A stretch of 23,381 nt of DNA, taken from positions 1 through 23,381 of the forward strand of contig JANPEZ010000038.1 in the NCBI GenBank assembly GCA_031423155.1, written 5' to 3'. The DNA comes from JANPEZ01 sp031423155 (GTDB lineage: Bacteria > Actinomycetota > UBA4738 > HRBIN12). Positions 7,207 to 14,627 of this stretch are shown in pieces. The notes under the pieces are model-generated. The model made no database searches. It saw only the letters and a program-made list of their open reading frames with translations, and was not told the origin of the DNA. A program made the position numbers and the translations under genes. Numbering within the stretch: position 1 is the stretch's first letter; every line of letters begins with the position of its first letter.

Positions 7207-8289
7207 ATGACCCGCTACCGCGACCTCGGTTTGGCCGTCGGGGATCTCCCACCCGGGCCGCTCAACGCCATCACCGACGTCGATGGAGTCACGGTCGGAG
7301 CAACCACCTTGATCGAAGGCGAGGATGTCCGTACAGGTGTCACGGTCGTGATCCCACACGAAGGGATCGGCTCGCAGCCGGTCTTCGCAGGTTGTCACCG
7401 ACTGAACGGCAACGGTGAGCTGACGGGCCTCGAGTGGGTCCGAGAATCCGGCCAGCTCACAACACCTATCGCGATAACGAACACGCACTCGGTGGGAACG
7501 GTTCGCGACGCCCTGGTCGCGTCGGACATAGCCGGACGCACAGATCACGGCTCGTACTGGAGCCTCCCCGTTGTGGGCGAGACCTGGGACGGCATGTTGA
7601 ACGACATCAACGGGTTCCACGTCACGAGCGAGCACGTCTTCGCGGCGCTGGCGGGGGCAGGTCCGGGCCCGGTCGCCGAGGGAAACACCGGCGGCGGCAC
7701 CGCGATGATCTGCCACGACTTCAAGGCAGGAACCGGCACATCCTCGCGGGTGACCGGTGGCTGGACCGTGGGCGCCCTGGTTCAGGCCAACTACGGCCGC
7801 CGCGAGAGGCTAACCATCGCAGGCGTTCCCGTCGGGAAGGAGATCGGTATCGATCGGGTCCCCTCGCCCTATGATCCTTCGATCTCGGGGGCGGGCTCGA
7901 TCATCGTCGTGCTGGCGACCGACGCGCCACTGCTGCCCCATCAGTGCGAACGGCTCGCGCAGCGCGCCGGCCTGGGTATCGCCCGGGTCGGCGGTGGAGG
8001 CGAGCATTCCAGCGGGGACCTGTTCATCGCGTTCTCAACCGCGAACAAAGGCCGGATCTCAAGTTACAAGGACGACGCCGCTTCCCTGCGGCCGGTCGAC
8101 GTGATGATGCTGCCCGATGAGGCCATCAGTGAACTCTTCTGGGCCGCGATCGAATCCGTCGAGGAGGCGATCCTCAACGCGCTGGTCGCCGCGGAAACGT
8201 TGACGGGCAAGGGAGGCGCCACGGCTCACGCCTTGCCTCACGATGCGCTGATCGCCGCCATGTCGAAGTACGGCCGAGGACCCGCCTAG
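7207..8289 (+). CDS. P1-family (S58, DmpA-type) peptidase / beta-aminopeptidase-like
   Basis: These are N-terminal nucleophile hydrolases that cleave themselves before a Ser and then remove N-terminal D-, L- or beta-amino acids from short peptides. The protein has 360 residues, a normal length. Family signatures are NGNGELTG at 67-74, EGNTGGGT at 158-165 and the autocleavage site GAGSIIVV, predicting cleavage between Gly230 and the nucleophile Ser231. A second conserved stretch rich in Gly with GGEHSSGD follows. No signal peptide is seen. The ATG start is preceded by TAGTCT at 8 nt. It is divergent from the HExxH gene across about 180 bases and its stop overlaps the lysyl oxidase-like gene at CTAG. 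The substrate is unknown. Confidence 0.93.
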   Translation: MTRYRDLGLAVGDLPPGPLNAITDVDGVTVGATTLIEGEDVRTGVTVVIPHEGIGSQPVFAGCHRLNGNGELTGLEWVRESGQLTTPIAITNTHSVGTVRDALVASDIAGRTDHGSYWSLPVVGETWDGMLNDINGFHVTSEHVFAALAGAGPGPVAEGNTGGGTAMICHDFKAGTGTSSRVTGGWTVGALVQANYGRRERLTIAGVPVGKEIGIDRVPSPYDPSISGAGSIIVVLATDAPLLPHQCERLAQRAGLGIARVGGGGEHSSGDLFIAFSTANKGRISSYKDDAASLRPVDVMMLPDEAISELFWAAIESVEEAILNALVAAETLTGKGGATAHALPHDALIAAMSKYGRGPA

Positions 8290-9029
8290 CAGGCCAGACC
8301 GGCGGTCGAAACCGAGTTCCCGTGCAGCCGGAGGCGCAGCGTCTGCACGTTGTCGGTCTGATCGGTCTCCGATAGGCGACCGTGCGGGTCGGCCGTCGAA
8401 ACCAGGCAGTAGCGCCCATCCGGCAGACCAGTGACGTTCAACGACTGACCCGGCAGAGAGCCCTGATATATGTCCGCCCACCCCACCGACATGCCCGTCG
8501 TCGAGGACCGATGGCAATCTCCGTAATAGACGGTCGCCGGTTGCCCGGGGACATCGAAAGCAGCAAGGCTGTCGCGGACGCAGAAGGAAACCTTCCTGGC
8601 GAGGGCCACTCGCTCTCCGGTACTGACTCTGACCCGAAGTTCATACCTGGCGAAGTCCTCGAGATGCCAGTGATCATGCTCTCCGTGAAAGAAGAAGCAT
8701 CCGACGGCCACGGGAGCGCCCGGCGCATCCACGTCCCTGTCGAAGACCCCGTCGTCGTCCGTGTCGATGAACGGCCGTTGGTAGGCGGCCCGGTCGTCGG
8801 AGTAGACGCCGTCGCCGTCGCAGTCCTCCTTAACCGGGAAGAGCTCGAGGGCCCCGGGACCCCGGTTGCCGACCGTATTCGAGAAACGCAGCCGCTTGAC
8901 TCCCGCCGAAACCACCACCTGCAGGTCCTCGAAACGCATCGTGACGAGGTTGGGCAAGAGCTCGGCATGCGTCGCCCCCGCAGCCGAGACCCCGGAAGAA
9001 GCCCAAAGGGCCCCCACGACCGCGAGCAT
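8286..9029 (-). CDS. Secreted lysyl oxidase-like protein
   Basis: Lysyl oxidases are copper amine oxidases that oxidise peptidyl lysine or other primary amines. This 247-residue protein has the copper-binding HGEHDHWH (His115, 118, 120, 122) followed by EDFARYEL, the conserved Lys146 in KVSFC that gives the lysine part of the LTQ cofactor, and the C-terminal GLPDGRY and SETDQTDN stretch. The animal cofactor Tyr is not obvious; Tyr188 is a candidate. Two Asp-rich loops, DCDGDGVYSDD (69-79) and DTDDDGVFDRD (89-99), look calcium-binding. The N-terminus is a signal peptide ending near AAGATHA. The ATG at 9029 is annotated; TTG at 9044 would add MRTVR, a better basic n-region, and would start 1 nt after tRNA-Pro. 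The open frame further upstream is tRNA. Confidence 0.85.
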   Translation of the reverse strand: MLAVVGALWASSGVSAAGATHAELLPNLVTMRFEDLQVVVSAGVKRLRFSNTVGNRGPGALELFPVKEDCDGDGVYSDDRAAYQRPFIDTDDDGVFDRDVDAPGAPVAVGCFFFHGEHDHWHLEDFARYELRVRVSTGERVALARKVSFCVRDSLAAFDVPGQPATVYYGDCHRSSTTGMSVGWADIYQGSLPGQSLNVTGLPDGRYCLVSTADPHGRLSETDQTDNVQTLRLRLHGNSVSTAGLAC

Positions 9030-9045
9030 GCGAACCGTTCTCAAG

Positions 9046-9120
9046 TCGGGGCGGCGGGACTCGAACCCGCGACCTCGTGCTCCCAAAGCACGCGCGCTAG
9101 CCAGGCTGCGCTACGCCCCG
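9046..9120 (-). tRNA. tRNA-Pro (anticodon TGG)
   Basis: A full cloverleaf can be drawn: acceptor CGGGGCG with CGCCCCG, D-arm GCGC/GCGC, anticodon arm CGTGC/GCACG with loop TTTGGGA (anticodon TGG, reads CCA) and T-arm GCGGG/CCCGC with TTCGAGT. The discriminator is A at 9046. The 3' CCA is not encoded. It sits between two secreted-enzyme genes on the same strand. Confidence 0.96.
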
Positions 9121-9129
9121 TTCCGGGCA

Positions 9130-9135
9130 AGTCTA
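9130..9135 (-). promoter_or_regulatory. -10 box (TAGACT) of tRNA-Pro, containing the upstream stop codon
   Basis: TAGACT ends 9 nt before the first base of tRNA-Pro. Its first three bases are the TAG stop codon of the phosphoesterase gene (9133-9135). Confidence 0.55.
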
Positions 9136-10476
9136 CGAGGCCGGACAGGCGCGAAGGGCAAGCGGCTCCGGCTCGCGTGGTTCCTGAGTGAAGTCGAAAG
9201 CCTGGCTCAGGTTGTCGGCCGCCGCGTCTCGCGCGGTCAGCTGAGTGAGTCCCCAGTTGTCCTCGATGAATCTCAGGACACTGGAGAACTCTCCTAGCGT
9301 GTTGTCGATGTACCCCTGCTTCGCGTACGGGCTGATCACGAGCAGCGGAACCCTGAACCCGAACCCGAACGGATCTACCTGCCTCGGAGAGACGTGATCG
9401 TAGAACCCACCGTAGTCATCCCAGGTGATGAAGATCGCGGTCGAGCGCCACTGCGGACCCTGCATGATCGCGTTGACCATCTGCGTGGTCCAGTTCTCGC
9501 CTTCGCAGAAGCTGTACTCGGGATGCTCGGAGACATCGAAACGAGGGGTCACCCAGGTGACCGGAGGAAGCAGCCCCTCGGAGATGTCGCCGAACAGGTT
9601 GTCGACGGGAAACATGTGCGTCCTCCAGACCTTCGGGTCCGATCGCACGTGTTCGACCGCGTCGTAGGCCGACCAGATGTACCCGTTCTGCTGGGAGGTG
9701 GCCGAGTAGTAGGCCCATGGGATCCCGGCGCCGCTTAGGAGGTCGCCCTCGGTGACGAAATCGAGGCAGGGTGGCACCCGGGTCTTGACGCCCTCGCTGT
9801 CGACCAGGTCGACGAAGCTTCCAGGAACGGAGTCACATCCCCACGACTTGTACAGACCGAGGGTCCTTTGGCGTTCGTCGACCAGGGCCCTGGGTTGCTC
9901 CGGGTTGTCATGCGCCCCGCCCGACGTCGCTGCGATCGTGAACAGGTGATTCGGGAACGAGGGTCCGACCGCCGAGGAGAAGAAGTTGTCGGCCAGGACA
10001 TACTTCTTGGCCCACCTCCAGTAGTTGGGCGCGTCCTCGGGCCACATCTGCGAGTAGGCGTACTTCTCGGACGACTCGTCGAAGCTGAACGAGTCCATCA
10101 GTCCTTCGTTCCAAGCAGCCCGCGCACACTTGTAGCAATGCAGGATGTCGTGCTCGAGCACGTCGGGAGTTCGGGTCAAAGCCCTCTCGATACCGTGGTC
10201 GCTCCCGGTCGTTGCTCCGTCGGCCCCCGGATACCTACCGAACATGTTGTCGAAGGTCCGGTTCTCCTTGATGAGGAAGACCACGTGCTTTATGGGCCAG
10301 CGCGTCTGAACCGCCGAGGCGTCGAAGGAGTCAGGGTGCGCACCGAACACAGGGGGCGGCATCGGCCTCCATACCCGGCCGGCATCGCTGGGCCCCGAAG
10401 GGAGCAAGGCCGCCGCGAGCGCGAGGGGGCCGAGCGCCACGAGGGAACGGCGCCATGCACGTCTCCACCCGAACAC
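9133..10476 (-). CDS. Secreted phosphoesterase (phospholipase C / acid phosphatase family)
   Basis: This belongs to the phosphoesterase family that includes bacterial phospholipases C and AcpA-type acid phosphatases, 447 residues. Hallmarks are ENRTFDNMFG (71-80), GPSFPNH (171-177), WDDYGGFYDHV (352-362) and ISPYAK. These fit the metal and nucleophile site of the alkaline phosphatase-like fold. The N-terminus has paired arginines (AWRRSLVALG) before a hydrophobic segment and a site near PSDAG, resembling a Tat signal as in known Tat-exported phospholipases C; Sec export is also possible. The GTG start lies 6 nt after a TAGGCT box. Whether it cuts phospholipids or phosphate monoesters cannot be told. 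tRNA-Pro and the lysyl oxidase-like gene follow on the same strand. Confidence 0.92.
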   Translation of the reverse strand: MFGWRRAWRRSLVALGPLALAAALLPSGPSDAGRVWRPMPPPVFGAHPDSFDASAVQTRWPIKHVVFLIKENRTFDNMFGRYPGADGATTGSDHGIERALTRTPDVLEHDILHCYKCARAAWNEGLMDSFSFDESSEKYAYSQMWPEDAPNYWRWAKKYVLADNFFSSAVGPSFPNHLFTIAATSGGAHDNPEQPRALVDERQRTLGLYKSWGCDSVPGSFVDLVDSEGVKTRVPPCLDFVTEGDLLSGAGIPWAYYSATSQQNGYIWSAYDAVEHVRSDPKVWRTHMFPVDNLFGDISEGLLPPVTWVTPRFDVSEHPEYSFCEGENWTTQMVNAIMQGPQWRSTAIFITWDDYGGFYDHVSPRQVDPFGFGFRVPLLVISPYAKQGYIDNTLGEFSSVLRFIEDNWGLTQLTARDAAADNLSQAFDFTQEPREPEPLALRACPAS

Positions 10477-10482
10477 CCGGCA

Positions 10483-10488
10483 AGCCTA
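10483..10488 (-). promoter_or_regulatory. -10 box (TAGGCT) of the phosphoesterase gene
   Basis: TAGGCT lies 6 nt upstream of the GTG start at 10476. This supports that GTG as the first codon of a leaderless transcript. Confidence 0.55.
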
Positions 10489-10526
10489 GCGGGGACATCC
10501 CCATTGACCGCTCCGCCGACGCCGTC

Positions 10527-10532
10527 TAGCTT
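10527..10532 (+). promoter_or_regulatory. -10 box (TAGCTT) of the small membrane protein gene
   Basis: TAGCTT lies 7 nt before the second of two consecutive in-frame ATG codons and only 4 nt before the first. The usual spacing therefore favours the second. Confidence 0.5.
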
Positions 10533-10539
10533 CGAGATG

Positions 10540-10944
10540 ATGGAGCCCTCCCCAGCACCTGCGCGTGGCGGTCTCTTGGGCGTGACCACCGTCCTGCTTC
10601 TCCTGTTTACGGCGATCTACCTGCTCGTTTCGGCCCGCCCTCCGAGCCAGGACGATGCCACGCGGGTGTTCTCCCGGGTCGTGGCCCCGGGCGAATGTGT
10701 CGGTAGATCGACCGCGACTACATGCTTCGATCTGACCCTGCGCAACGACGGTCAACAGACGATCCAGCTGCGGTGCATCCTCGGGTCGCCTCAGAAAGGG
10801 GTCCGGTACGTCTTCGAGACCGACGAGAAGGTCTTCGACCTCGGTGACATGGTGCCGGATCAAGTGCGGGTCGTCGGCATCTTCGCAACGCGCACCGATC
10901 CGTCGATAACCGAGGTCGAGGCGCCGGCCGTCATCTGCGAATGA
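10540..10944 (+). CDS. Hypothetical membrane-anchored protein
   Basis: This 134-residue protein matches no family I recognise. One hydrophobic segment (about 12-32, rich in Leu, Val and Ile) follows a short N-terminus. After it comes a roughly 100-residue domain, most likely outside the membrane, with four cysteines (CVG, TTC, RCILG and a near-terminal ICE). Its strand-rich pattern with LTLRNDGQQTIQL recalls DUF4352-like or immunoglobulin-like domains, but that is only a resemblance. The ATG at 10540 is chosen over 10537 by distance from the -10 box. It is divergent from the phosphoesterase gene, so both secreted products share a promoter region. It is convergent with the phzF-family gene, 6 bases away. 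Confidence 0.7.
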   Translation: MEPSPAPARGGLLGVTTVLLLLFTAIYLLVSARPPSQDDATRVFSRVVAPGECVGRSTATTCFDLTLRNDGQQTIQLRCILGSPQKGVRYVFETDEKVFDLGDMVPDQVRVVGIFATRTDPSITEVEAPAVICE

Positions 10945-10945
10945 G

Positions 10946-10961
10946 GCGGCTCACAGGCCGC
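10946..10961. terminator. Small hairpin between convergent genes
   Basis: GCGGC-TCACAG-GCCGC forms a 5-bp stem between the membrane protein stop and the PhzF stop. It is short, has no T-tract and is a weak candidate for bidirectional termination. Confidence 0.25.
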
Positions 10962-11808
10962 GGAACGTTCCCTCTCCGACGATGCGAACTCCGCCGCCGA
11001 CCCTCACGCGCGAACCCTCCGCGTCGGCCTCCACATGCAGGAGGCTTGGCCGGCTCACCTGCTCGCCCTGGCTGATCAGGACCGAGCCCGGCATGCCGGC
11101 AAGTCCTCGGGCGGCCAGATACGCGCCGAGAGGACCTGCGGCCGAGCCGGTCGCGGGATCTTCACCTATCGCGCCGCTGGGGTCGAACATCCGAGCCAGG
11201 ACGTCACCATCACCACGGATCACGAACAGGTAGATCCAGTCGGCGCCGGATCGTTCAGCGGCTTCGGCGCACCAGCGCCCGCCTCGCTCGGCCCGGCGTA
11301 GGGTCTCGACGTCTCGGATCGGAACGATCAACGCCCGTGCCCCGGTCGAGACGACCTGAACGGGAAGGTCCGGATGAAGGTCCTCAACGGAAAGGCCTGC
11401 TCCGCGCGCGATGAGGTCGATGTCCTGTGGCCCTTCGCCGAAGACGGCCGGCAGCTGAGTCATCGTTGCGGAGCCTCTATCCACGTCAACATCGACGGGA
11501 ACCTGCCCCACCGAGGTCGTCTGCACCACAGAGGTGTCGACGCGACCCTCGCTCGCAAGCACGAAGGCAGTGCCGAGCGTCGGATGTCCGGCGAACGCGA
11601 GCTCCGAGTCCGGCGTGAAGATCCTCATCCGGTACCCGGCACCGCTCGCCTGCTCCACGAACGTCGATTCGCTGAAACCGATCTCTTGGGCCAGCGTCTG
11701 CATCTGCTCCGTGCTCATCCCCTCGGGAGGCTCGGGCACGACGCAGAGCTGATTACCCGAGAAGGGACGCTCTGCGAACACGTCGACGATCCGAAAGGAG
11801 ACGTCCAT
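10951..11808 (-). CDS. PhzF family isomerase-like protein
   Basis: The PhzF fold (related to diaminopimelate epimerase) includes the phenazine isomerase PhzF and many uncharacterised proteins. This one has 285 residues, a normal length. It shows the N-terminal VDVFAERPFSGNQ, the catalytic Glu47 in GFSEST, AFAGHPTLGTA with His75, and GEDPATGSAAGP near the end. No other phenazine gene is nearby, so phenazine synthesis is unlikely; a small-molecule isomerase is the safer reading. The ATG at 11808 is preceded by TAGACT at 9 nt. It is divergent from tRNA-Gly, 36 bases away. Confidence 0.93.
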   Translation of the reverse strand: MDVSFRIVDVFAERPFSGNQLCVVPEPPEGMSTEQMQTLAQEIGFSESTFVEQASGAGYRMRIFTPDSELAFAGHPTLGTAFVLASEGRVDTSVVQTTSVGQVPVDVDVDRGSATMTQLPAVFGEGPQDIDLIARGAGLSVEDLHPDLPVQVVSTGARALIVPIRDVETLRRAERGGRWCAEAAERSGADWIYLFVIRGDGDVLARMFDPSGAIGEDPATGSAAGPLGAYLAARGLAGMPGSVLISQGEQVSRPSLLHVEADAEGSRVRVGGGVRIVGEGTFRGL

Positions 11809-11817
11809 GGCCGGGGC

Positions 11818-11823
11818 AGTCTA
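11818..11823 (-). promoter_or_regulatory. -10 box (TAGACT) of the phzF-family gene
   Basis: TAGACT lies 9 nt upstream of the ATG at 11808. The box is identical to the one before tRNA-Pro. Confidence 0.55.
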
Positions 11824-11829
11824 CGCCGC

Positions 11830-11835
11830 TATGCT
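11830..11835 (+). promoter_or_regulatory. -10 box (TATGCT) of tRNA-Gly
   Basis: TATGCT ends 9 nt before the first base of tRNA-Gly, which fits transcription starting at or just before the mature 5' end. Confidence 0.6.
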
Positions 11836-11844
11836 TGAAGCTCT

Positions 11845-11915
<71 letters not shown>

Positions 11916-11936
11916 CCGAACGGAGCAGCGACACCT

Positions 11937-12347
11937 CTAGATAGGCATGGGTGGCGGAGGGGGCACTGCCATGCCGCCACCGCCCGAGGCCGAGGGGCCC
12001 TGGTAGGTAGCCGACCCGAAAGCAAGGATCGGCCAGAAGACGATACCTAGGAGGATCAGGCCGATGGTGAAACCGATCTCCTTGCCGAAGCTCTTCGACA
12101 GGTCGTGGAGAACGATGAATATCGGGATGATCAGGAAGAGCAGGAAGATCCACCACCAGGGCCGGCCGACGATCTTGAGCAGCACGATCAGGCCGTAGAT
12201 GGGTACTATCGCGGCCCATCCGGGCTGCCCGGCCTTCGTGAAGAGTCTCCACTGCGAAGCGAACAGGAATACCACGTAGGCGAGATAGATGAGGAGCGTC
12301 GCGCTCGACGCACCCGTCGTCGTCGTTTGAGCTATATCCCCGACCAT
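11937..12347 (-). CDS. DUF5684-like small integral membrane protein
   Basis: This 136-residue protein resembles the DUF5684 family of unknown function. Family-like features are WRLFTKAGQPGWAAIVPIYG (33-52), the aromatic GRPWWW (61-66), LSKSFGK (83-89) and FWPILAFGSATYQG (104-117). Hydrophobic segments lie at about 18-32, 43-60, 64-82 and 92-111, so three or four membrane spans are likely. The tail is Gly- and Pro-rich. The ATG at 12347 has a strong Shine-Dalgarno, GAGGAGG, about 6 nt upstream. The open frame runs on upstream through tRNA-Arg on the opposite strand, which is not coding. It lies between two tRNA genes. Confidence 0.85.
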   Translation of the reverse strand: MVGDIAQTTTTGASSATLLIYLAYVVFLFASQWRLFTKAGQPGWAAIVPIYGLIVLLKIVGRPWWWIFLLFLIIPIFIVLHDLSKSFGKEIGFTIGLILLGIVFWPILAFGSATYQGPSASGGGGMAVPPPPPMPI

Positions 12348-12420
12348 GTCGCCCTCCTCGTCCGTCTCCAGCGTCCGCAGCATAAGTAGGCCCTGAGCTC
12401 GGATGTGGGACTTTCGGCGG

Positions 12421-12426
12421 TAGCAT
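12421..12426 (+). promoter_or_regulatory. -10 box (TAGCAT) of tRNA-Arg
   Basis: TAGCAT ends 8 nt before the tRNA. The preceding CGG makes a nine-base match to the hisN promoter. Confidence 0.65.
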
Positions 12427-12434
12427 CCTGACCG

Positions 12435-12510
12435 GCGCCGGTAGCTCAGGGGACAGAGCGGCGGACTTCTAATCCGCGGGTCGCAGGTTCGAATCCTGCC
12501 CGGCGCACCA
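12435..12510 (+). tRNA. tRNA-Arg (anticodon TCT), CCA encoded
   Basis: Acceptor GCGCCGG pairs with CCGGCGC. The D-arm is GCTC/GAGC, the anticodon arm GCGGA/TCCGC with loop CTTCTAA (anticodon TCT, reads AGA), and the T-arm GCAGG/CCTGC. The discriminator is A at 12507 and CCA is encoded at 12508-12510, unlike the other two tRNAs here. Confidence 0.97.
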
Positions 12511-12570
12511 CCGATCGTCCTGCTGGTGTCACTCGGCCAACCTTGACTACAAGACTCACGTGCGAAGAAG

Positions 12571-14607
12571 ATGCACCCCGATAACGCGGGGAGCTTGGGT
12601 TTGCGACAGGGCCTTGATCGGAGACATCCGGTTGGTTGGGTAACCGCGCTGACCATTCTGATCCTCGTGGCGGAGACCTATTCGGCCTCCGCGCAAGGAG
12701 CGATATCAGGGTTCGATCCCACTCATGGTCTAGAGGGCTCTGTCGTGGTGATCTCCGGGTCCGGTTTCTCGGATGCTACGGATGTCCGATTCGCGGGATC
12801 TAGCGTCGGCGCCGGCAACTACATCGTCGATTCCGATTCTCAGATCACTGCGACCGTGCCGGCCGGGGCTACTACGGGAGCGATCGAGATCGATACTCCG
12901 GTCGAGACTCTCACCAGTGCCGAGCCCTTCGTCGTCGATCCAGCCCCGAACCCACCGACGATCACGGGGTTCGATCCGCTGCAGGGGCCCGAAGGGGCAC
13001 AGGTCCTAATCACCGGGTCCGGGTTCACGGGGACGGTCTCGGTCACGTTCGGCGAGGTCGAAGCTTCGTTCACCGTCGACTCCGATGCGCAGATAGCCAC
13101 GCTCGTGCCGCTCGGCGCCGTCACCGCCCCGATCACCGTGTCGACGCCGGACGGAAGCGCGACCTCGGCCGAGAGCTTCGTCGTCGAGGCACCGCCACCC
13201 CCCGACCCATGGATCGTCATCGAGAACGAACGACCCGGAACTTCCTCGTGGCGGATCCCTCCAAACGCGCCGAAGGGCATCTCCGGATACGCGAGCGTGG
13301 CGAGCGCGGAACAGGGCGACACGGTAACGCTCTACGTCGACACCAAGGCCCGAACCTTCTACGTCGAGTCCTTCCGCCTCGGTTACTACCAGGGACTCGG
13401 CGGGCGCCTCGTTTGGACATCCCCCGAGGTGAGCGGTATCGACCAGCCCGAGCCGACGATCACGCCCGACACTCATATGGTCGAAGCTCCGTGGGCAACA
13501 TCGCTATCGGTGACGATCGACTCCGATTGGGTCGAAGGTACCTACCTACTTCAGCTCGTAAGCAGCAGAGGGGGCGAGGCGTACGTGCCCCTCGTCGTAC
13601 GCGATGATTCCAGCACCGCCGACCTCGTCATCCTGCACGAGGTAGCTACCTGGCAGGCCTACAACCGCTGGGGTGGAGCGAGTCTGTACTTCGGAACGGA
13701 TGGCACTTTCGATTCCAGGTCGAGGGTGGTCTCTTTCGACAGGCCGTATTCCGGGCGTGGACTCGCGGGCCTCCTACACGAGCTTGCGTTCATCTCTCTC
13801 GTCGAGAAGGACGGTCTCGACGTCACCTACTGGACCGATATCGATCTGCACCAGCGTCCCCGCATGCTCACCCGACACAACGCGCTCGTTGCGCTCGACC
13901 ACGATGAGTACTGGTCCACATCGATGCGCCGGGGAGCCGAGCGGGCCCGATCGCAAGGCGTGAACCTGGCGTTCATGGGCGCGAACGCCATCTACAGGCA
14001 CATCCGATTCGAGCCCTCTACCCTGGGTCCGGATCGCAGGATCGTCAGTTACAAGAACGCGCTCGAAGACCCCTACTACGGAGTAGATAACTCAGAGGTC
14101 ACGGTCAACTGGCGCCAGTCCCCGCTGAACGAGCCAGAGTCGGCTCTGTCGGGCGCTCAGTACGGATGCAACCCGGTGCACGCAGACCTCGTTGTCTCCG
14201 ACCCCTCATCATTCGTTTTCGCCGGGACGGGCCTGGAGAACGGGTCTGTCCTGCCGGGGGCCGTGGACATGGAATACGACGCCGTCTATCCCGGCGCTCC
14301 CACGCCGCACAACGTGCAGATCCTGGCTCACTCGCCACTCAGATGCGGTGGAGTGAACAGGTACGCCGACATGACGTACTACACGGCGGCCTCAGACGCC
14401 GGCGTATTCGATGTCTCAAGCCAGGGCTGGTACAAACTTCTCGCCTGTGGGGCCCCGGTCCAGGCGAGTACATGCGACCCCAGAGCCGTGCTGATCACGC
14501 AGAACGTCCTAGAGGCCTTCGCGGAAGGCCCCGCCGGGATAGCCCATCCCTCTATCTCCAATGTTTCCGACTTCGGGATCGAGTTGAGACGGCCGACCCA
14601 CCCCTAG
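12571..14607 (+). CDS. Secreted protein with two IPT/TIG domains and an N,N-dimethylformamidase beta-subunit-like domain
   Basis: This large 678-residue protein starts with a basic stretch and a hydrophobic segment (about 21-40, ending SASAQGA), a probable signal peptide. Two IPT/TIG immunoglobulin-like repeats follow (about 44-123 and 129-206), each starting ISGFDP or ITGFDP and ending in a SAE-FVV stretch. After a Pro-rich linker (207-213) comes a long domain like the large subunit of N,N-dimethylformamidase: WQAYNRWGGASLY (361-373), SFDRPY (388-393), TYWTDIDL (419-426), LDHDEYWS (442-449) and GVNLAFMGANAIY (463-475). Dimethylformamidase uses a Tyr/Tyr/Glu iron site; Tyr420 and Tyr447 are candidate ligands. 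Secretion plus IPT domains suggests another, perhaps polymer-related, role. The ATG start has a weak GAAGAAG site; TTG at 12601 with GGGGAG upstream is an alternative. Confidence 0.85.
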   Translation: MHPDNAGSLGLRQGLDRRHPVGWVTALTILILVAETYSASAQGAISGFDPTHGLEGSVVVISGSGFSDATDVRFAGSSVGAGNYIVDSDSQITATVPAGATTGAIEIDTPVETLTSAEPFVVDPAPNPPTITGFDPLQGPEGAQVLITGSGFTGTVSVTFGEVEASFTVDSDAQIATLVPLGAVTAPITVSTPDGSATSAESFVVEAPPPPDPWIVIENERPGTSSWRIPPNAPKGISGYASVASAEQGDTVTLYVDTKARTFYVESFRLGYYQGLGGRLVWTSPEVSGIDQPEPTITPDTHMVEAPWATSLSVTIDSDWVEGTYLLQLVSSRGGEAYVPLVVRDDSSTADLVILHEVATWQAYNRWGGASLYFGTDGTFDSRSRVVSFDRPYSGRGLAGLLHELAFISLVEKDGLDVTYWTDIDLHQRPRMLTRHNALVALDHDEYWSTSMRRGAERARSQGVNLAFMGANAIYRHIRFEPSTLGPDRRIVSYKNALEDPYYGVDNSEVTVNWRQSPLNEPESALSGAQYGCNPVHADLVVSDPSSFVFAGTGLENGSVLPGAVDMEYDAVYPGAPTPHNVQILAHSPLRCGGVNRYADMTYYTAASDAGVFDVSSQGWYKLLACGAPVQASTCDPRAVLITQNVLEAFAEGPAGIAHPSISNVSDFGIELRRPTHP

Positions 14608-14627
14608 AAAGCCGGGCCGGATCCCGA

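Noticed and set aside
9030..9086. Extension of the lysyl oxidase-like frame to 9086
   Set aside because: It translates part of tRNA-Pro; only the TTG at 9044 is kept as a serious alternative start.
9868..10536. Upstream part of the plus-strand frame ending at 10944
   Set aside because: It is antisense to the phosphoesterase; the real small gene starts at 10537 or 10540 behind its own -10 box.
12348..12656. N-terminal extension of the DUF5684-like frame
   Set aside because: It runs through tRNA-Arg antisense and gives the typical spurious tRNA translation; the GAGGAGG site marks the true start.
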